Assembly (NCBI RefSeq): GCF_031884435.1
Contig: NZ_CP134779.1
Span: forward strand, 1,674,001 to 1,738,000
DNA: 64,000 bases
Reading direction: 5' to 3'
Source of the DNA: Bosea sp. 685
Lineage (GTDB): Bacteria > Pseudomonadota > Alphaproteobacteria > Rhizobiales > Beijerinckiaceae
The translations under genes and the position numbers were made by a program. The notes below the pieces were generated by a model. The model saw only the letters and a list, made by a program, of their open reading frames with translations, was not told the DNA's origin and ran no database searches. Position 1 is the stretch's first letter, and every line of letters starts with the position of its first letter. Positions 18,211 through 26,688 of this stretch are shown piece after piece.

Positions 18211-19335
18211 ATGAAGCTGCGTATCGGCACCTTCAATGTCGAGAACCTGCTGACGCGGCATCGCTTCGGGCCGAGCGGACGGTTCGAGACCGATGCGGCG
18301 ATGTCGCTGTTCCACTTCCCGCGCGCGGACGAACGCGACGCTGTCGAGCGCTCGCTGGCGGTCGCGCTGGAGGACGACAAGCGCCAGATGACCGCGCTCG
18401 CCATCGCCGAGGCGCAGGCCGATCTGTGGATGCTGCAGGAGGTCGATTCACTCGCGAGCCTGCAGGCCTTCTTCGCCAACTACGTCCATCGCAGCTCCGA
18501 CCATCGCTACGGCCATTTCGCGTTGCTCGATGGCAATGACCGGCGCGACATCGATATCGGCTTCGCGGCGCGGCGCGACCTGCTGGCGCCGCAGGCGGTC
18601 ACGGTGCGCTCCCACAAGGAGCTGACCTTCGCGCAGGCTGGCGCGCATGATCGCGATCTTGCAGCCCTTGGCATCAGCCCCGATGGCAAGGTCTTTGCCC
18701 GCGATTGCCTGGAGGTCGCGCTGGATTTCGGCGGGCGAAGCTTGAGCCTGTTCGGCTGCCATCTGAAGTCGATGAACAATGGCCGCGACGACGGGCGGCA
18801 GGCGACGCTGCCGGTGCGCCGCGCCGAGGCGAGGGCCGTGAAGCAGATCGTCAAGGCGCGCTTCGGCGAAGGCTGGCGCGAGGCGAACTGGATCGTGCTC
18901 GGCGATCTCAACGCCTATCGCTATGGGCTCGGCCCCCTGGCCGAGATCGTCGACGAGGGCGAGAGCGGCATCGAGCCGCTGCTGGAGGATTTCGCCATCG
19001 ATCCGATGGAGGCGCTGCCTGCGCATGAGCGCTGGACGCATTTTCGACGCTTCTGGTCGGAAAGCCAGGAGAGGTTGATCGACAGCCACATGCCGCTCGA
19101 CCACATCCTGCTCTCGTCCGCCCTGGCGGCGGCGAACCCTAAGCCCGCGATGCAGATGATCCGGCGCGGCCTGCCTTATCGCGTGCCGCTCGATCCGCGC
19201 GCACCCGACCGCTCGATGGCTACGCTCGCGACCTGCGCCGACCGCTATCCGCGCGTCGGTTGGGACCGGCCGAAGGCCTCCGACCACAGCCCTCTGACCA
19301 TCGATCTCGTCATTCCCAAGGGACCGTCTTCATGA
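18211..19335 (+). CDS. Endonuclease/exonuclease/phosphatase family protein
   Basis: A 374-residue DNase I-fold hydrolase. The conserved metal and catalytic residues are visible: IGTFNVENLL (Asn/Glu), MLQEVDS (Glu), CHLKSMNN (His), GDLNAYRYG (Asp/Asn) and SDHSPLTIDL (Asp-His). No signal peptide, so probably cytoplasmic. Its substrate could be nucleic acid, lipid or phosphoester. It begins 6 bp after pdxY, and its stop overlaps the phzF start (ATGA). Confidence 0.9.
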   Translation: MKLRIGTFNVENLLTRHRFGPSGRFETDAAMSLFHFPRADERDAVERSLAVALEDDKRQMTALAIAEAQADLWMLQEVDSLASLQAFFANYVHRSSDHRYGHFALLDGNDRRDIDIGFAARRDLLAPQAVTVRSHKELTFAQAGAHDRDLAALGISPDGKVFARDCLEVALDFGGRSLSLFGCHLKSMNNGRDDGRQATLPVRRAEARAVKQIVKARFGEGWREANWIVLGDLNAYRYGLGPLAEIVDEGESGIEPLLEDFAIDPMEALPAHERWTHFRRFWSESQERLIDSHMPLDHILLSSALAAANPKPAMQMIRRGLPYRVPLDPRAPDRSMATLATCADRYPRVGWDRPKASDHSPLTIDLVIPKGPSS

Positions 19336-20234
19336 AGCGCCGTTTCGTCACGCTCGACGTCTTCACCACCCGGGCGCATGCCGGCAACCCGCTGGCCGTG
19401 GTGCTCGATGCCGAGGGGCTCGACACCGAGGCGATGCAGGCGATCACGCGCGAGTTCAACCTGTCGGAGACGGTGTTCGTGGCGTCGCCGGCTGAAGCCG
19501 GCCATCGCGCCGCGATCCGCATCTTCACGCCCGGCCGGGAGCTGCCCTTCGCGGGACATCCGACGGTCGGCACGGCCGTGCTGCTGGCCCTGCGCGATGC
19601 GGCTGAGGGCAACGGGGCCGATTTCCTGGTGCTGGAGGAGAAGGTCGGGCCCGTGCCTTGTGCGGTCTCGGTCGATGGGCCTCGGTCCGGCCGCGCGGTC
19701 TTCACCATGCCGCGTCTGCCGCAGGAGATCGAGGCCGCGTCCGCCAACGCCGCGCTCGCTGCAGCGCTCGGGCTCGAGGAGAGCGAAATCGGGTTCGAGG
19801 GGCATCGCGCCGCTGTGTTCTCCGCCGGTGTCCCCTTTACCTTCGTGCCGGTGGCCGGCCTCGATGCGATCGGCCGGGTCAAACTCGACCTGTCCCGCTG
19901 GGACGCGGTGATGAAGCCCGCTGAGCATCCCAACGCCTTCGTCTACTGCCGGCAGACCGTTGAGACGGGGCATCATTACCACGCGCGCATGTTCTGGCCC
20001 GGTGCCGGGATCGCGGAGGATCCCGCGACCGGTGGGGCTGCTGCCGCCTTCGCCGGCGTGGTCATGGCCTTCGACAAACCCGCCGATGGCGAGCATCGCT
20101 TCGTCATCGAGCAGGGCTACGAGATGGGCCGGCCTTCGCAGATTACGCTCGAACTGACGGTCGAGAACGGGGCGCTGGTTTCGGCACGCATCGGCGGCTC
20201 GGCGGTGCTGGTCAGCGAGGGCGTGCTGCTGTGA
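19332..20234 (+). CDS. PhzF-family isomerase/epimerase
   Basis: A 300-residue PhzF/DapF-fold protein. Family motifs are TTRAHAGNPLAVVLD near the N-terminus, NLSETVFV with the catalytic Glu, and LPFAGHPTVGTAVLL. The C-terminal half contains GIAEDPATGGAAAAFAG, also typical. The reaction is unknown; outside phenazine loci most members are uncharacterised. Start overlaps the EEP stop and the end overlaps the NUDIX start. Confidence 0.92.
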   Translation: MKRRFVTLDVFTTRAHAGNPLAVVLDAEGLDTEAMQAITREFNLSETVFVASPAEAGHRAAIRIFTPGRELPFAGHPTVGTAVLLALRDAAEGNGADFLVLEEKVGPVPCAVSVDGPRSGRAVFTMPRLPQEIEAASANAALAAALGLEESEIGFEGHRAAVFSAGVPFTFVPVAGLDAIGRVKLDLSRWDAVMKPAEHPNAFVYCRQTVETGHHYHARMFWPGAGIAEDPATGGAAAAFAGVVMAFDKPADGEHRFVIEQGYEMGRPSQITLELTVENGALVSARIGGSAVLVSEGVLL

Positions 20235-20965
20235 CGTCGCAGGTACAGAACGGCATCGTCGATGGCGCGATCGTCGAGCTTGCTGGCCTGGAGGCGCTGA
20301 TCGAGCCCTATGACTGGGTTTTCGCGCGGGAGCGGGCGGACGAGATCGCGGCGCATTGGGGCCGTATCAGCGCCGGCAAGCCGGCGATGTTCAACGGCAA
20401 GGTGATGCTGCAGCACCGCGCGGCGATCGTCGATGGCGTCTTCCAGGCTGGCTATTTCGAGACCGACTATGCCGCCTTCATCAGCTGGCGCGATTTCGGC
20501 CATCCGGGCTCGGTGGTGCGCAATGGTTTTGCGATGGCGGCCCTGCGCGCCGCGGATGGCGCGTTCCTCTGCGGGGTGATGGGGCAGCACACCGCCAATC
20601 CCGGCAAGGTCTATTTCGCCGCCGGCACGCCCGACCGCGAGGATGCGCGGCCCGACGGCACGCTCGACCTCGCCGGCAGCGTGACGCGCGAGCTCTGCGA
20701 GGAGACCGGGCTGAGGCTTGACGAGATCACGGTGGAGGAGAGCTGGACGGCGGTGATCCAGCCCGGGCGCATCGCCTTCATGCGGCCTGTCTCCGTCGCC
20801 ATGCCGGCCGAGGCGGCGCGCGCGCTGATGCTCGCGCGCATGGCGACGCAGGATGAGCCGGAGCTTGCCGACATCGCCATCGTCCGCGGCCCCGAGGATG
20901 CCGAGCACCTCGACATGCCACTCTTCATGCGGCCTTATCTCGCCCATATCTGGCGGCAAGACTGA
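20231..20965 (+). CDS. NUDIX hydrolase
   Basis: A 244-residue protein with a NUDIX-type core around residues 140-165, where GSVTRELCEETGLRL matches the RE-x-x-EE-x-G heart of the NUDIX box. The large N-terminal region resembles that of other long NUDIX proteins acting on nucleotide or thiol substrates. The GTG start overlaps the phzF stop (GTGA). Substrate unknown. Confidence 0.82.
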   Translation: MTSQVQNGIVDGAIVELAGLEALIEPYDWVFARERADEIAAHWGRISAGKPAMFNGKVMLQHRAAIVDGVFQAGYFETDYAAFISWRDFGHPGSVVRNGFAMAALRAADGAFLCGVMGQHTANPGKVYFAAGTPDREDARPDGTLDLAGSVTRELCEETGLRLDEITVEESWTAVIQPGRIAFMRPVSVAMPAEAARALMLARMATQDEPELADIAIVRGPEDAEHLDMPLFMRPYLAHIWRQD

Positions 20966-21017
20966 GCCTTCGAGTGTTCGCCCGAGTTCTGCGCTCTCAA
21001 TTCAACCGGATGCCCCG

Positions 21018-23129
21018 ATGACGCTTGCCCCCGAAGCCACTCTTTCCCCCGAAGCCACGCTTGCCCCCGAAGGCCTGCCGCTGCCCGCCAACAATCCGTT
21101 TTCGCGTGCCTGGGACACGCCCTTCGGCCTGCCGCCTTTTGCCGCGATCGCGCCCGAGCATATCCGCCCGGCTTTTGAAGCGGCCCTGGTCAAGCACAGG
21201 TCCGAGATCGACGCGCTGACCACTGAGGCCGCAGCACCGGACTTCGCCAACACCGTCGAGGCGCTGGAGCGCGCGGGCAGGGCGCTCAGCCGCGTTGGCG
21301 GCGTATTCTACAATCTCACTGGCGCCGACACGAACGAGGCGCTGCAGGCGATCGAGCGTGAGCTCTCGCCGCTCACCTCGCGGCACTGGTCGGCTATCAT
21401 GATGGACCCCGCGCTGTTTGCTCGCGTCGATGCGGTGTTCGCCAGGCGTGAGACGCTTGGCCTCGACGCCGAGCAGGCGCGGCTGCTGGAGCGGACGCAT
21501 CGCGGCTTCATCCGTTCGGGCGCGCAGCTCGGCCCGGAGGACAAGACGCGGCTCGCCGCGATCAACGAACGCCTTGCCGGGCTCGGCACGCAGTTCAGCC
21601 AAAACGTGCTGAAGGACGAATCGAGCTATGCGCTGATCATCGCGGACGAGACCGGGCTTGCTGGCCTGCCGGCCTTCCTGATCGCGGCGATGGCGCGTGC
21701 CGCTACTGACCGCGGTCATGCGGGCAAGCATGCGGTGACGCTGTCGCGCTCGATCATCGAGCCCTTCCTGACCTTCTCGACGCGTCGCGATCTGCGCGAG
21801 GAGGCCTTCATTGCCTGGAGCAAACGCGGCGAGAATGGCGGTGAGACCGACAACCGCGCCATCGTCGCCGAGACGGTGAAGCTTCGGGCCGAGAAGGCGA
21901 AGCTGCTCGGCTTCCCGACCTTCGCGCATTTCAAGCTCGACGATTCCATGGCGAAGACGCCGACCCATGTCCGCGACCTGCTCGAACTGGTCTGGAAACC
22001 GGCCAAGGCGCGCGCCGCGCAGGAGGCCGCCGATCTCGCCGCGCTGGCGCAGAGGGAGGGCGAGAACGGGCCGATCCGCCCCTGGGATTGGCGCCACTAT
22101 GCCGAGAAGGTGCGCCAGCAGACCTATGCGCTCGATGAGGCGGTGCTGAAGCCCTATCTCCAGCTCGACCGCATCATCAATGCTGCCTTCGATGTCGCCG
22201 GCAAGCTGTTCGGGCTTGCCTTCGAGGCGAAGCCTGAGCTCAAGGGCTATCACCCCGATGTGCGGATCTGGGAGGTCAAGGAGGCGGCGAGCGACCGGCA
22301 TATCGGCCTGTTCCTCGGCGATTATTTCGCCCGCGCATCGAAGCGCTCGGGCGCCTGGATGAGCGCCTATCGCGGCCAGCGCAATTTCGACGGTGAGGTT
22401 CGGCCGATCATCGTCAACGTCTGCAATTTCGCCAAGCCGGCGGAGGGCAAGCCGGCGCTGCTCTCGATCGACGATGCGCGCACGCTGTTCCACGAATTCG
22501 GCCACGCGCTGCATGGTTTGCTGTCGGATGTGCGCTACGGCTCGCTCGCCGGCACTTCGGTCTCGCGCGATTTCGTCGAACTGCCCTCGCAGCTCTATGA
22601 GCACTGGTTCCTGACGCGTGAGGTGATGCAGGCCTATTGCCTGCATGCCGAGACGAACGAGCCCATTCCCGAGGCGCTGATCGATAAGATCAAGACGGCG
22701 CAGACCTTCAATCAGGGGTTCTCCACCGTGGAGTACACCTCATCGGCGCTGGTCGATCTCGCCTTCCATTCGCTGGAGAATCCGGGCGAGATCGACCCGC
22801 TTGCTTTCGAGGCGGCGGAGCTTAAGCGGATCGGCATGCCGGCGGAGATCATCATGCGCCACCGCACGCCGCATTTCACCCATGTCTTCTCCGGCGACGG
22901 CTATTCGGCCGGCTATTACAGCTATCTCTGGTCAGAGGTGATGGATGCCGACGCCTTCAACGCCTTCATCGAGGCGGGCGACGTCTTCGCGCCTGTGGTC
23001 GCCAACAAGCTGAAGCGCTACATCTATTCGGCTGGCGATACGCGCGACCCGGCCGAGGCCTATACGCTGTTCAGGGGCAGGCTGCCGACGCCGGAGGCGC
23101 TGCTGGAGAAGCGTGGGCTGGCGGCTTAG
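21018..23129 (+). CDS. M3-family zinc oligopeptidase (Dcp/OpdA type)
   Basis: A 703-residue cytoplasmic metallopeptidase that trims short peptides. The zinc motif HEFGH is at residues 492-496, with a downstream VELPSQLYEHW supplying the third ligand. The N-terminal NNPFSRAWDTPFGLPPF is characteristic of the family. The chosen ATG at 21018 precedes three 18-bp tandem units encoding TLAPEA, TLSPEA and TLAPEG, an unusual variable-looking N-terminus. An upstream in-frame start would run into the NUDIX gene. Confidence 0.93.
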   Translation: MTLAPEATLSPEATLAPEGLPLPANNPFSRAWDTPFGLPPFAAIAPEHIRPAFEAALVKHRSEIDALTTEAAAPDFANTVEALERAGRALSRVGGVFYNLTGADTNEALQAIERELSPLTSRHWSAIMMDPALFARVDAVFARRETLGLDAEQARLLERTHRGFIRSGAQLGPEDKTRLAAINERLAGLGTQFSQNVLKDESSYALIIADETGLAGLPAFLIAAMARAATDRGHAGKHAVTLSRSIIEPFLTFSTRRDLREEAFIAWSKRGENGGETDNRAIVAETVKLRAEKAKLLGFPTFAHFKLDDSMAKTPTHVRDLLELVWKPAKARAAQEAADLAALAQREGENGPIRPWDWRHYAEKVRQQTYALDEAVLKPYLQLDRIINAAFDVAGKLFGLAFEAKPELKGYHPDVRIWEVKEAASDRHIGLFLGDYFARASKRSGAWMSAYRGQRNFDGEVRPIIVNVCNFAKPAEGKPALLSIDDARTLFHEFGHALHGLLSDVRYGSLAGTSVSRDFVELPSQLYEHWFLTREVMQAYCLHAETNEPIPEALIDKIKTAQTFNQGFSTVEYTSSALVDLAFHSLENPGEIDPLAFEAAELKRIGMPAEIIMRHRTPHFTHVFSGDGYSAGYYSYLWSEVMDADAFNAFIEAGDVFAPVVANKLKRYIYSAGDTRDPAEAYTLFRGRLPTPEALLEKRGLAA

Positions 23130-23142
23130 AACCCAACCGTCG

Positions 23143-23215
23143 TGCTCGGGCTCGCCCCGAGCATCCCCTGCAGGAGATTCTCGGGTCTACGCTTCGCGGC
23201 GCCCGAGAATGACGC
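23143..23215. repeat. Palindromic intergenic repeat, family A
   Basis: Same two-hairpin design as 1812-1906: GTGCTCGGG/CCCGAGCAT-like first hairpin, then ATTCTCGGG/CCCGAGAAT around a CGCTTCG loop and a final ATGACG. Confidence 0.7.
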
Positions 23216-23217
23216 GC

Positions 23218-23374
23218 CCTTCTCCCCTGGCGGGAGAAGGTGGCGCGCAGCGCCGGATGAGGGGGCGCCGTGCCCTTTCCGGCAAGCGTCGTGTTCAGCT
23301 AGACGGGCAGCTCACAGCGCCCCCTCATCCGTCTCGGCTTCGCCGAGCCACCTTCTCCCGCGAGGGGAGAAGGA
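23218..23374. repeat. Large palindromic intergenic repeat, family B
   Basis: Outer arms CCTTCTCCC...GGGAGAAGG pair across about 150 bp, with inner arms GGATGAGGGGGCGC and GCGCCCCCTCATCC. The spacing and composition match mobile-looking palindromic repeats of this group. It lies between the convergent M3 peptidase and lipoprotein genes and could end both transcripts. Confidence 0.65.
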
Positions 23375-23375
23375 A

Positions 23376-23711
23376 TCACCCCGGATAGCCGAACTTCGTC
23401 TTGGTCGCGTGGAGCTGCCCCATCGCGCCGCCTTCATTGCCCGCGGTGCAGCTCGAGCGGGCGGTTGCGATCTCGGCGCTGACGCGGGAGTGGACGCCCT
23501 TGGTGGTGTGGCCGGTGGCGAGGTCGTTATCCATCACGGCCTGGAAGCGCTCGACCTCGCCCGAGCATCCCGAACCGCCCGGCATATGGAAGGTGCTGGG
23601 CGTCACGCCGGGATAGGCCTGCTCCGGCGGCGGCGCTGGCGGTGCGACAGGCCGGGTCTGGCAGCCGCCGAGAGCGATTCCGAGGATGGCGAGGAGAGCA
23701 AAAGCGCGCAT
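23376..23711 (-). CDS. Small putative lipoprotein
   Basis: A 111-residue protein with a lipoprotein signal: a hydrophobic MRAFALLAILGIALGGC start whose LGGC lipobox puts the acylated Cys at residue 17. The mature part has a Pro-rich stretch (RPVAPPAPPPEQ) and then an unrecognised domain with three further cysteines. Likely membrane-anchored in the periplasm. Start chosen at the signal peptide; the longer upstream frame has no signal. Function unknown. Confidence 0.72.
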   Translation of the reverse strand: MRAFALLAILGIALGGCQTRPVAPPAPPPEQAYPGVTPSTFHMPGGSGCSGEVERFQAVMDNDLATGHTTKGVHSRVSAEIATARSSCTAGNEGGAMGQLHATKTKFGYPG

Positions 23712-23884
23712 GGCGGCATGTCCGATCGACGAAAGACTTGCGACCATGACCGATTCCGCAGCGGCCGCCAACATGCGCGGCTGCGTGGCGCGACACACTC
23801 TCGACATGGTCGCGCCGGAGGTTGCGGGCGCTGTTGCAAGATTTGCGTTGATGCAAGACTGGCGCAGTTTCAAGAGGAGCACCC

Positions 23885-24367
23885 ATGACGACGGAGACCA
23901 CGATCGAACTCGCGATCTTCGCCGATTATTTCCAGTTCTATATCCAGGACGAGACGGCCAATGACGATTTCGGCTCGCTCTGGACGGAGGAGGCCGTCGA
24001 GCGGCTGTTTGCGGCCTCAGCGCAATCCATCGGCGTCGGCACAGTGCGCAACATGACCGTGCCGGTCGTCGTCTCGCTTCATGCGCAGGAGCCACCCGCC
24101 GATTTCGGCGAGTGGGACATGGTCAATGAAGGCTCCTTCACCGTCCGCTCCGGCAGCGTCGCGATTGCCGGCTGCACGGATTATCTGCCCGATGCGCCGC
24201 GTCTCGGCGTGCCGCCGGGGAGCTACCGGGTTCGCGTCTCCTATGCCGGCCTCGATACGCTGAGCGAGGACGGGCTCGAGGGTGACGACTTCTATCGTGT
24301 CCAGCTCTGGCCCGCGCCCATGGCCCCGCTCGCCGTGGTCAAGGCCCGCAGCAGCGCAGCGGTGTGA
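23885..24367 (+). CDS. Conserved-looking hypothetical protein (possibly ComJ-like)
   Basis: A 160-residue soluble protein with an acidic N-terminus containing LAIFADYFQFYIQDE, then GVGTVRNMTVPVVVSLHAQEP and a C-terminal PPGSYRVRVSYAGLD. The all-beta look and the FADYFQFYIQD motif recall short proteins sometimes annotated as ComJ-like in alphaproteobacteria, but I cannot confirm this. It is divergent from the lipoprotein gene across 173 bp. AGGAGCACCC precedes the ATG. Confidence 0.7.
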   Translation: MTTETTIELAIFADYFQFYIQDETANDDFGSLWTEEAVERLFAASAQSIGVGTVRNMTVPVVVSLHAQEPPADFGEWDMVNEGSFTVRSGSVAIAGCTDYLPDAPRLGVPPGSYRVRVSYAGLDTLSEDGLEGDDFYRVQLWPAPMAPLAVVKARSSAAV

Positions 24368-24411
24368 GAGTGGGCAGGGATCGAAGGGGAGGCGAGACGG
24401 AAAACCCTGCC

Positions 24412-24441
24412 TTGCCTTGCCCCCCTGCTATCGGTTATGCA
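24412..24441 (+). promoter_or_regulatory. Candidate promoter of the leuA leader transcript
   Basis: TTGCCT (24412-24417) and TATGCA (24436-24441) are 18 bp apart, about 25 bp upstream of the leader-peptide start. The match to a housekeeping promoter is only moderate. Confidence 0.35.
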
Positions 24442-24466
24442 GTTTTTGTCGATACGAGGAACGCCT

Positions 24467-24577
24467 GTGGCCGCATCCGCCACCCATGCCCTGAGCCAGA
24501 ACCGCGCTGCTGCGCGGGCTGCCGGCATGCGCGCTCCGCTCGGTCTTGGTCTGCTTCTTCTCCTTAGCCGCCCCTGA
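24467..24577 (+). CDS. leuA leader peptide (leucine attenuator)
   Basis: A 36-codon frame starting GTG, preceded by GAGGA with a 6-nt gap, and ending 113 bp before leuA. Its C-terminal end reads LGLGLLLLLSRP: seven Leu codons within nine, five of them consecutive, then a stop. An internal ATG (24527) would give a 16-residue version but lacks a ribosome-binding site. A run of codons for the amino acid made by the downstream enzyme is the signature of attenuation: ribosomes stall here when Leu-tRNA is scarce and change the folding of the RNA that follows. Confidence 0.8.
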   Translation: MAASATHALSQNRAAARAAGMRAPLGLGLLLLLSRP

Positions 24578-24613
24578 GGGCCGGCCGGGCATGCATGCCT
24601 GGGCGCTCAGGGG
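24571..24613 (+). promoter_or_regulatory. Attenuator-type hairpin overlapping the leader stop codon
   Basis: CCCCTGAG (24571-24578, including the leader TGA) pairs with CTCAGGGG (24606-24613); an inner stem forms around GGCATGCATGCC. A second CCCTGAG at 24489-24495, inside the leader frame, can compete for the same right arm. No T tract follows the hairpin, so whether it terminates transcription or acts another way is unclear. Confidence 0.55.
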
Positions 24614-24690
24614 AGTGACGAGAACCGCCTTCCAGACATTCTGCGCCTGCCTTCAACCATAGCGGCGCGACCCTCTACAGGATCACGACC

Positions 24691-26259
24691 ATGACCGATG
24701 CGACCCGCAACGCCTCCTCTTCCAAGGACCGCGTGCTGATCTTCGACACCACCTTGCGCGACGGCGAGCAATGCCCCGGCGCCACCATGACCTTCGAGGA
24801 GAAGCTCGAGGTTGCCGACGTACTCGACGCGATGGGCGTCGATATCATCGAGGCCGGCTTCCCGATTGCCTCCGACGGCGATTTCGAGGCGGTCTCCGCC
24901 ATCGCCAGGCGGATCAAGCGTGCGACCGTCGCGGGCCTCGCCCGCGCGATCAGCGCCGACATCGCCCGCGCCGGCGAGGCGGTGCGCCATGCCGCCAAGC
25001 CGCGCATCCACACCTTCGTCTCGACCTCGCCGATCCATCTGGAGCACCAGATGCGCAAGAGCGAAGACGAGGTTCTGGAGATCATCACGAAGACGGTGGC
25101 CCAGGCCCGCAACCTGGTCGATGATGTCGAATGGTCGGCGATGGACGCGACCCGCACTCCGATCGACTATCTCTGCCGCACGGTCGAGGCCGCCATCAAG
25201 GCCGGCGCGACCACGATCAACCTGCCCGATACGGTCGGCTATGCGGTGCCCGACGAGTATCGCGCCATGTTCCGCCAGATCCGCGAGCGCGTGCCCAATG
25301 CCGACAAGGCGATCTTCTCGGTGCATTGCCACAATGACCTGGGGCTGGCGGTGGCCAATTCGCTGGCCGGCATCGAGGGCGGGGCGCGCCAGATCGAATG
25401 CACCATCAATGGCATCGGCGAGCGTGCCGGCAATGCCGCTCTGGAAGAGGTGGTGATGGCGCTGCGCGTGCGCGGCGATGTCCTGCCCTACGACACCGGC
25501 ATCGACGCCTCGCTGCTGACGCGCGCCTCGAAGGCCGTCTCGACCGCCTGCTCCTTCCCGGTGCAGTACAACAAGGCGATCGTCGGCCGGAACGCCTTCG
25601 CCCATGAGAGCGGCATCCACCAGGACGGCATGCTGAAGAACCAGACGACCTATGAGATCATGACGCCGGAATCGGTCGGCGTCTCCAAGACCTCGCTGGT
25701 GATGGGCAAGCATTCCGGCCGCGCCGCCTTCCGCTCCAAGCTGAAGGAGATGGGCTACGATCTGGGCGACAACCAGCTCGAGGACGCCTTCACGCGCTTC
25801 AAGGCCTTGGCCGACCGCAAGAAGCATGTCTATGACGAGGATATCGAGGCGCTGGTCGATGAGAACCTGGCCTCGGCGCATGACCGCGTCAGGCTGGTTT
25901 CGCTGACCGTGATCGCCGGCACGCGCGGGCCGCAGCGCGCCACGATGAAGCTCGATGTCGACGGCCGCTTCGTCACCGAGGAAGCCGAGGGCAACGGACC
26001 GATCGACGCCGTGTTCAACGCCATCAAGGCGATCGTGCCGCATGAGGCGGTGCTGGAGCTCTACGACGTGCACGCTGTGACCGAGGGCACCGACGCGCAG
26101 GCCGAGGTGACGGTCAGGCTCTCGCATGAGGGCTCTTCCGTGACCGGGCGCGGCGCTGATCCCGATACGCTGGTCTCCTCGGCCAAGGCCTATCTGGTGG
26201 CGCTCAACAAGCTCGTCGCCAAGGGCGTGCGCCTGCACGCGCAGGCCGCGGCGGAGTAG
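24691..26259 (+). CDS. leuA: 2-isopropylmalate synthase
   Basis: First committed enzyme of leucine synthesis; condenses acetyl-CoA with 2-oxoisovalerate. 522 residues, normal for the long bacterial form. The TIM-barrel catalytic domain (about 10-285) has [16 protein letters not shown] and [13 protein letters not shown] with the metal ligands. A linker region contains [17 protein letters not shown], and the C-terminal LeuA dimer domain (about 390-515) mediates leucine feedback inhibition. Preceded by the leucine-rich leader peptide and hairpin, so it is probably controlled at two levels, enzyme inhibition and attenuation. Confidence 0.97.
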   Translation: MTDATRNASSSKDRVLIFDTTLRDGEQCPGATMTFEEKLEVADVLDAMGVDIIEAGFPIASDGDFEAVSAIARRIKRATVAGLARAISADIARAGEAVRHAAKPRIHTFVSTSPIHLEHQMRKSEDEVLEIITKTVAQARNLVDDVEWSAMDATRTPIDYLCRTVEAAIKAGATTINLPDTVGYAVPDEYRAMFRQIRERVPNADKAIFSVHCHNDLGLAVANSLAGIEGGARQIECTINGIGERAGNAALEEVVMALRVRGDVLPYDTGIDASLLTRASKAVSTACSFPVQYNKAIVGRNAFAHESGIHQDGMLKNQTTYEIMTPESVGVSKTSLVMGKHSGRAAFRSKLKEMGYDLGDNQLEDAFTRFKALADRKKHVYDEDIEALVDENLASAHDRVRLVSLTVIAGTRGPQRATMKLDVDGRFVTEEAEGNGPIDAVFNAIKAIVPHEAVLELYDVHAVTEGTDAQAEVTVRLSHEGSSVTGRGADPDTLVSSAKAYLVALNKLVAKGVRLHAQAAAE

Positions 26260-26268
26260 GGACGCCGT

Positions 26269-26399
26269 GTCATCCCGTGCGCGCTGCGGCATTCATGCCG
26301 CGGCGCAGACACGGGACCGCACGACGAGAAGGCGCTTGTCCTGATGACGGTCCCGCATCTGCGCCGCGGCACTTTGTGCCGCAGCGCGTGCGGGATGAC
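26269..26399. repeat. Large inverted repeat, about 51-bp arms
   Basis: Arms 26269-26319 and 26348-26399 are near-perfect inverse copies beginning GTCATCCCG and ending CGGGATGAC, separated by a 28-bp centre. Each arm contains its own smaller hairpin (GCTGCGGCA/TGCCGC). The whole could fold into a cruciform or long RNA hairpin after leuA and may end its transcript. Confidence 0.8.
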
Positions 26400-26466
26400 A
26401 CGCTATGCCCCCCACACCGGCCAGCCCTTGTCCGGCTTGATTGTCGTCGGGACGAAGGAGGAGCGC

Positions 26467-26556
26467 ATGTCGGCGATGCCGGGCAGCGTGCTGCCGCGCG
26501 ACCGCTCGCTGCGGCGCGGCGACGACAGCCATCACCTTGCGAAGATCGCCTCCTGA
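26467..26556 (+). CDS. Possible 29-residue small ORF
   Basis: AAGGAGGAGCGC immediately precedes an ATG frame of 29 residues, basic and polar (MSAMPGSVLPRDRSLRRG at its start). The ribosome-binding site is unusually good for a chance frame, but no family is recognised and codon evidence over 29 residues is weak. It lies between leuA and the NCS2 permease gene. Confidence 0.35.
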   Translation: MSAMPGSVLPRDRSLRRGDDSHHLAKIAS

Positions 26557-26688
26557 GGGCGTTGCAGGCCTGGTTTTCCCCTGAAATCGCGCGCGCCACG
26601 CCAGGGCGGGCTTGGCGTGGACAGGATCTTTGCCTGTAGTTCGGTCTCGGCGCGGCCGAAAGAGCGCGCGCCCGCTGGGGAGCGCGCC

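Noticed and set aside
20997..22646. 549-codon minus-strand frame opposite the M3 peptidase
   Set aside because: Arg/Leu/Gly-rich mirror translation with no motif; the sense strand carries HEFGH and full family similarity.
26344..26556. 70-codon frame beginning inside the large inverted repeat
   Set aside because: Its first half translates repeat sequence. Only the last 29 codons, with their own ribosome-binding site, were kept as a low-confidence small ORF.
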